Source: Thalassiosira profunda (taxonomy: Eukaryota; Bacillariophyta; Thalassiosirophyceae; Thalassiosirales; Thalassiosiraceae). From it: a stretch of 10,691 nt of DNA. Shown here one piece after another: positions 6,701 through 10,691 of this stretch. The translations under genes and the position numbers were made by a program. Numbering within the stretch: position 1 is the first letter of the stretch; each line of letters begins with the position of its first letter. The stretch spans positions 1 through 10,691 of the forward strand of contig JALLAP010004042.1 of assembly GCA_036939355.1 (NCBI GenBank). Reading direction: 5' to 3'. The notes beneath the pieces were generated by a model. It was not told the DNA's origin. It saw only the letters and a list, made by a program, of their open reading frames with translations, and searched no databases.

Positions 6701-8477
6701 GAGGAGCTCCAGAGGGAACGCAAGATGGAGAGCATGTTTGGCGACGACGATCCCTTTCCTGTCCAGGACGAGAGTCGACCAACGTCATCCTCTGGCGGTG
6801 GGGACATGCCCGAGTGGTTCCGCAAAGAGCAGGAGGCGATGGGCATCAGGGTGGAAGACCTCGACGAAGACGATCTCGAGGAGGCCCGGAGGGAGTGGGA
6901 ACGCGAGGAACGGCAGCGCATGGCGGACGAGTATTTGGAGAAGAGAGGCGAAGGGATCAGCATAAGCGATGTCCTTGGCAGAGAGTGAGACTGCACGTGT
7001 ACTTTGTGTGTATGTTTCGATGCCAATGGAGCTCACAGACCGTGCTTCTTTCCTTCTGACACAGGTACTTTGGGCCCATGGACGAGCCGATCGATGACTA
7101 CAAAACACAATCACCATTTGACAGCTTCGAGGCAAGGAGGGAGTTGTTGCTGGGGTACACGGAGCTCACGGTGGAGGACATCAACAATGTCGTGGATTAC
7201 CGGGTCGATCCGCTCGCCACTGGCTACAACCAATACCTCTCCAAGGTGCAAAAGCCTTTCAGCGAATACGGCGCAATATTCCGATTGGAAGGGGTCCTCG
7301 TGGACATGGTTGGGCTGCACGCCAAGGCCTGGAAGAAAGTATCCGAAACGACTGGGTACCAAATACAGTCGGGCGATGAGGTGAGGCAGGCTTCTCTGTA
7401 CAAGCCAGAGGTTGCCGTTCGCGAGGTATTCATGTGGACAGACGATATCTTTGAGTTGAAAGAGATTGCCGAGACCCACCGAACGGCTTTTGGCGAAGCT
7501 TTCGACGATTGGCTTGCAACTGGCATGGTATCGTCTGGTGATGATTACGAACCGATATCGAGAGGTACCTCGGAATCCAACGCACCCCAAGCCACGCCCA
7601 GCGACGAGGAAATGAATTCAATGTACTACCTGGCGTGGTCCAAATTGGCAACCAGTATGGACAAGCCCGCGCCCACGAACGACGAGGTCTACCGCGGAGT
7701 CATGGGTGGAGACTGGGAGGTTGCCGTCAGGGATATCTTTGGCTGGAGCGACGACCCGAGCGAGGTCTATGACACCGTGGTGGCATACGACGAAATTCTG
7801 CAGCAAGACTACAAGATCTTACTTGAGAAGTATGGCATAGACTTGGATCAGGAGAATGCCGAACAAGAAGAGAGTCAATTCGGATTGCAGTTCCCGGACG
7901 TGTCATTGAAAGAAGGGGTCGTTGAATGGCTGTGAGTCCACTGCGATCCACCTTGTCTCTTTGCCATCCAGTGCACATCTCTCACTCTCATACCTCCTCT
8001 ATCTACAGCGACACGCTTCGAGAAGTCGACATGCCTCATGCCCTCGTCACCCATCTGGACTCTTCCCAGGTCGATGCAGTGTTAAACGCAACCGGTCTGG
8101 CTGAGTATTTTCCACACGACACACGCGTGTCCGCCGACAGCGGCTACGGGAGCGAACGCTCGGAAATGTTGGGCGCAGCGTTGCGTGTGGCCATCCGTCC
8201 AGACCAATGCGTGGTGTTCGACAACACGCCCCACTCGGCCAACGAAGCGCACGAGGTTTGCATGAAGAGCGTGTCGCTGGTCGATCACTACGCGCGGTAC
8301 GAGCTCTTGACGGCAGACTGGTCGGTGGGGTACGCCAGAGATTTGGATCTGATGAGTTTCGTGAAGTTGTTCGACGAGCGAACGAACTTGGACTTGGAGC
8401 CCATTCTAGAATTGGACACCGCCAGCGGAATGCAGAAGCAGCAGCGGAAGGCCAAGACGGCGTTTTGGGACGACTAG
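3707..8477 (+). CDS. Large plastid-targeted protein: charged coiled-coil region plus HAD-like domain
   Basis: The model has four exons: 3707-6084, 6171-6984, 7065-7931 and 8009-8477, with introns of phase 1, 2 and 2. After removal of the 73-nt join artefact at 5037-5109 it encodes about 1484 residues. Residues 1-26 form a signal peptide ending GSAAA, then F27 and an acid-free, Ser/Thr/basic stretch to about 64, matching a diatom plastid presequence. Residues about 65-1040 are acidic, Glu/Lys/Arg-rich and mostly disordered or coiled coil. Residues about 1108-1435 resemble HAD subfamily IA (CbbY / beta-phosphoglucomutase type). Motif I reads FRLEGVLVD, with Arg1113 and Glu1115 where catalytic Asp residues are usual. 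Thr1343 fits motif II, no clear motif III Lys is seen, and motif IV reads VVFDN (Asp1400-Asn1401). The end (MKSVSLVD, YELLTAD, NLDLEP) recalls land-plant plastid HAD proteins such as At3g10970 and At4g11570, from memory. Phosphatase activity is doubtful. The C-terminal half is firmer than the N-terminal half. Confidence 0.87.
4965..5109 (+). repeat. 72-bp perfect direct repeat flanking a single N (assembly join artefact)
   Basis: Bases 4965-5036 and 5038-5109 are identical by eye over 72 bp and are separated only by the N at 5037. The repeat lies inside the plastid-protein gene and encodes the same segment (PGDFAEERMYRSIVRRIV) in two different frames, because 73 nt is not a multiple of three. 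Collapsing one copy plus the N restores a single frame across the junction. This is what results when two contigs with overlapping ends are joined without merging; a genuine tandem duplication would be frame-breaking here. Confidence 0.92.
5037..5037. other. Single ambiguous base / contig join
   Basis: This is the only N in the window, placed exactly between the two 72-bp copies. It probably marks a scaffold or contig junction and not one unknown base. Confidence 0.9.
5832..5936 (+). repeat. Two-copy PPP[SN]TPFF motif in the plastid protein
   Basis: PPPSTPFF (5832-5855) and PPPNTPFF (5913-5936) are two near-identical proline-rich motifs 81 nt apart, each followed by acidic residues (SPEEEG, SSDEDTE). 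They sit in a predicted disordered stretch ahead of the first intron and could be a short linear binding motif or a minor internal duplication. Confidence 0.55.
6085..6170 (+). other. Intron 1 of the plastid-protein gene (86 nt, phase 1)
   Basis: It runs from GTGAGA to a pyrimidine-rich CTCTCCACAG. Joining GAA-G to CC-CTC gives NVEALKEVEEM and avoids the TAA at 6093-6095. The earlier AG near 6132 would bring an in-frame TGA, so 6170 is preferred. Confidence 0.88.
6985..7064 (+). other. Intron 2 of the plastid-protein gene (80 nt, phase 2)
   Basis: It runs from GTGAGA to TTCTGACACAG after a T-rich tract. Joining gives LGREYFGPMDEP and removes the TGA that directly follows the GAG codon at 6983-6985. 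Confidence 0.88.
7932..8008 (+). other. Intron 3 of the plastid-protein gene (77 nt, phase 2)
   Basis: It runs from GTGAGT to CTATCTACAG. Joining gives VVEWLDTLREVDMPHALVT, which continues the HAD core into its motif II strand without a break. This supports the exact junction. Confidence 0.9.
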
Positions 8478-8557
8478 CTGTAATCAGGACAAAGTGCAGC
8501 AACACTTTGGTATCTACCAACTTGATGTTGCTGGCCTCTAAAACGAGCAGTTTTTGT
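8478..8557. other. Convergent 3' spacer
   Basis: Eighty bp lie between the stop of the plastid-protein gene (plus) and the stop of the transporter gene (minus). The spacer carries both 3' UTRs or their starts. No strong polyadenylation hexamer or stem-loop stands out, and overlapping 3' ends are likely. Confidence 0.6.
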
Positions 8558-9978
8558 CTATGCTGTCCCCCAAACGCAAAGGATGACAACGCCCGCAATG
8601 GCCAAGAGAACCCCGAACAGTCCCCAAGCATTCGGTCTTTTGTTCTTGAATGGCCAGTCAAGAAAGAGACCGTACAGCGGTCCAATGCTTCCCAACGACA
8701 CGGCCAGCCCAAGGGCAATCTGAAACAGGGCGTAGTTGGACAATGCCGGGCAGAGAAACGTCACGAAGGCTACCCCCGCCAATATTTGCAGCCAACCCAT
8801 CCTGGTCAATGCCGGCAATTCGTACCACCGCGGAGGCGTTGGTTTGATGGAAGCAGTGACAGGAATTGTTGCAGCAGGTGTTGAGGTGTCTGGTTTCCTT
8901 CTGTCTGGCACGTTCGACAGCTCATACCTCCTTCGACATCTCATCCCGACAGATATGCAGAGCAGCACGACGCCCGCAAACCCGAACCGTATCAGATTGA
9001 TCGCCCAAGTGGTCATTCCATCGCCATACTTCTTCGTCAGTAGCGATCCGATTGAGTCGGCCAGGACGTTCACGATGGCACAGACGTAGCCTCTCCTGAA
9101 ACGCTTTCTGTTCGCATAGGAATCCGCTGCAGTCTCTGATTGCGATACCTGCGTTGACGCATCCCCAACTTCAGCCAGTGCAGTATCATTGTCGCGTATC
9201 GTGTCGCTCCCCTCGCCATCGTTCTCGAATCCAATCCTTTCCGTGGCCTCCGTCTGAGAAACGTCCTTGCCATCCCCGTCCTCTTCCCCAGCATCTCCTT
9301 CTTCTATCTCTTCCTTTGCCGTTGCGTTCGTCCCCGGAGTCCGCTGCTCCTCCCACGACACCACGCCCACCCCGACAACCGTGAGCGCCATCCCTCCGTA
9401 CGCCGCCCCCCTCAGCACCTCGTCCAGCGCCACCCGTCCCAATATCGCCGCGGCGAACGGTTTCAGCGAGTCGATGACGATGACGTGCTTCGCTCCCAGG
9501 AGGCGGAGGGCCTCGAGCCACAATATGTCGCCCACGAGGATGCCGAGTGTGGACGAGAGGATGAGGAAGCCGACGGTGGAATGGGTGAAGACGGAGGAGG
9601 GATCTTCCGAGGAGAGGGCGAAGCCCCGGAGGAGGCACATGAGGACGAACCCGAGGGAGGCCACGTTGCACTTGAACACTTTCAGCAGACAAGAGACGAT
9701 ATTCGTTGAGCAAGAATTGCAAATAGATCCACAAGCGTACAATCCTGCACTCAACTGTTCAGGGCGAACGCGCTCGCCCCCGAGGACGTCCACCGACAGT
9801 CCCACAGGAAGAAGCCGAGAGACATGAACAGCGGCGAGAGGAGGGCCGCGACGATCTTTGTTGCAAAGGCAAGAAGAGGAGATAATGAAAATTGAGCACA
9901 TCATGTGCACAAAAAATGCACAAAGGCACGAGATGCACTCACGCCATCGGCCGTCGGGGAAAAGACGCTGAACGTCAT
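8558..9978 (-). CDS. EamA/DMT-superfamily transporter, 10 predicted membrane segments
   Basis: Drug/metabolite-transporter type membrane carrier of about 418 residues; substrate and membrane are unknown. Exons (minus strand) are 9978-9943, 9855-9756 and 9678-8558. The spliced start reads MTFSVFSPTADG, then IVAALLSPLFMSLGF, and the second junction creates ALNMFKCNVASLGF, a plausible TM2. Membrane segments lie near 12-30, 45-65, 79-99, 108-127, 137-153, 242-260, 271-290, 340-358, 362-382 and 397-415, forming two five-helix halves. Each half has an EamA-like signature: SLKPFAAAILGRVALDE at 116-132 and SIGPLYGLFLDWPFKNKR at 376-393. A hydrophilic loop at about 155-238 is very acidic. No N-terminal presequence is seen. 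The first in-frame ATG after an upstream in-frame stop is at 9978. A longer frame opens at 10087 but reads the first two exons out of frame. Nucleotide-sugar or triose-phosphate carriers are related alternatives; no specific signature points to them. Confidence 0.88.
9679..9755 (-). other. Intron 2 of the transporter gene (77 nt, phase 1)
   Basis: On the minus strand it runs from GTTGAG (9755) to CTGCTGAAAG (9679). Splicing joins AAC-A to TG-TTC and makes a Met, giving ALNMFKCN. Without splicing the exon 2 frame meets a TGA immediately. Confidence 0.82.
9856..9942 (-). other. Intron 1 of the transporter gene (87 nt, phase 0)
   Basis: On the minus strand it runs from GTGAGT (9942) to TTTGCAACAAAG (9856). 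It separates the 12-residue start from the first membrane segment. It contains a GCACAT-C-ATGTGC inverted repeat (9896-9908) and a nearby GTGCA/TGCAC pair. Confidence 0.8.
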
Positions 9979-10231
9979 GGCGTCGTCGCTCTGGGGCTCC
10001 CTCTCGGTGCGCGCAGCAGGCAGGCGGGGATGGCCTCGCCGCCGGCGGAAGGGATGCGTGGAAGAGTGCCGGCTCTCGCGCCTCCATTGCTTAGTAACAA
10101 ATTCCTACGTGATAATTCGGCCGTTTAGAGCACGCACTCAAAGTAGGAGGAGGGGGCACGCAAGTGAGCAGTGAGGCAGGAGGTGGAGGTGAACGAAGGG
10201 GCAGTTCTTTGCGTGAACGCTGGGAGGCAGG
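9979..10231. promoter_or_regulatory. Divergent intergenic region upstream of the transporter and the acidic protein
   Basis: These 253 bp lie between the start codons of the transporter (minus) and the partial acidic-protein gene (plus). They contain an AT-richer patch near 10091-10118 with TACGTGAT (bZIP-like ACGTG core, about 10106-10113) and a purine-rich tract near 10143-10200 that may be 5' UTR of the plus-strand gene. A minus-strand ATG at 10087 is out of frame with the transporter, so its transcript probably starts downstream of that point. The promoter role is inferred from position. Confidence 0.5.
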
Positions 10232-10691
10232 ATGGAGGCGGCGGAGCTGGACCTGGAGCGGGGCGCGGTCGTCGGCGCCGCCGCGGCCGCGTCCAGGGAC
10301 AAAGCTGCAAATAAGCGCGGCGCTTTTGCAAACAATCCCCTCGACGATGCGAGGCATTGCGACCTGGCCGAGCTCGAGGGCGATGCCGGGTGTGCGTGGA
10401 AGAAGGAGGAGGAGAATACGGACGACGAGGGCGATTTGCAAAGGCGACCGCGTCCGTCTCCATCATATCGGAAGCAACATCAGGCAAAGAAAGAGGAGAC
10501 GGACGACGAAGGCGACAACAAGCCGCGAGCGAAGGTGCACCCTCCTCCTCCTCAGAGGTTCGTCCCCGGCCCGCCCTCGTCGCTGCTCCAACTGACCACC
10601 CGAATCGTGGCGTGCAATATTGAGAAATATCCTCCTGCGGCAATGGGAGCCCTTTCTGAGCCCCACTGGGAGGACGTGATCCGGGCGCGCA
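10232..10691 (+). CDS. N-terminal part of an acidic, low-complexity protein (3' end outside window)
   Basis: The frame from ATG at 10232 stays open to the right edge: 153 codons plus one base. It begins MEAAELDLERG and has an Ala-rich stretch. Two similar acidic units follow, KKEEENTDDEGD and KKEETDDEGD, about 30 residues apart, then a basic/Pro stretch. The best-ordered part is the end, SLLQLTTRIVACNIEKYPP followed by a Leu/Trp-containing helix. That end recalls segments just before leucine-rich repeats in Rad7-like or RNI-like eukaryotic proteins, a weak impression from memory. If correct, the missing remainder would be LRR repeats and the protein might be nuclear. Competing frames over the same bases are Arg-rich and look like antisense or shifted shadows. 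The start is the first ATG in this frame after the divergent promoter. Confidence 0.6.
   Translation, partial: MEAAELDLERGAVVGAAAAASRDKAANKRGAFANNPLDDARHCDLAELEGDAGCAWKKEEENTDDEGDLQRRPRPSPSYRKQHQAKKEETDDEGDNKPRAKVHPPPPQRFVPGPPSSLLQLTTRIVACNIEKYPPAAMGALSEPHWEDVIRAR

Noticed and set aside
7279..7290. Sequencing error converting a canonical HAD motif I Asp to Arg
   Set aside because: It would need a compensated insertion and deletion within a few bases, and the other catalytic motifs are altered too, so genuine divergence is more likely.
8558..10087. Transporter start at 10087 in one uninterrupted frame
   Set aside because: The first part of that frame lacks membrane segments, while a spliced alternative gives a clean TM1 and standard GT-AG introns.
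1..10691. tRNA, rRNA, CRISPR array, transposase or terminal repeats
   Set aside because: No supporting sequence pattern was seen on either strand; the window is accounted for by five protein genes and short spacers.

Overview
The window looks like nuclear DNA from a photosynthetic stramenopile, most likely a diatom and possibly a centric one. The support is: short GT-AG introns of 77-87 nt; a plastid-targeting presequence with a Phe at the predicted signal-peptide cleavage point (ASAFAP type); a family-3 7TM receptor of the kind common in diatoms; and very compact spacing (65, 336, 80 and 253 bp between neighbouring coding regions). No bacterial features, rRNA, tRNA or transposon were seen.

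Layout. (1) 1-209 (+): C-terminal end of a Cys-rich protein that starts outside the window. (2) 275-3370 (-): single-exon family-3 (GABA-B-like) 7TM receptor with a short ectodomain, a long cytosolic TPR-like helical region and a Ser-rich tail. (3) 3371-3706: divergent intergenic region, the likely shared promoter of genes 2 and 4. (4) 3707-8477 (+): four-exon gene for a plastid-targeted protein of about 1484 residues, with a long acidic, charged N-terminal two-thirds followed by a HAD-like domain with altered catalytic motifs and an apparently duplicated cap segment. (5) 8558-9978 (-): three-exon EamA/DMT-type transporter of about 418 residues with an acidic central loop. (6) 9979-10231: second divergent intergenic region. 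(7) 10232-10691 (+): N-terminal 153 residues of an acidic protein that runs off the window.

A single N at 5037 separates two identical 72-bp copies (4965-5036 and 5038-5109). This looks like two overlapping contig ends joined without merging. Removing 73 nt restores one open frame through gene 4, so the apparent stop at 5108-5110 is not biological. Splice junctions were inferred from GT-AG sites, frame continuity and domain continuity; there is no transcript evidence.

Nothing shows the genes forming one pathway. Genes 2 and 4 share a divergent promoter region, and genes 4 and 5 converge with only 80 bp between stop codons. The most unusual items are the large HAD-like plastid protein and the receptor-TPR fusion.
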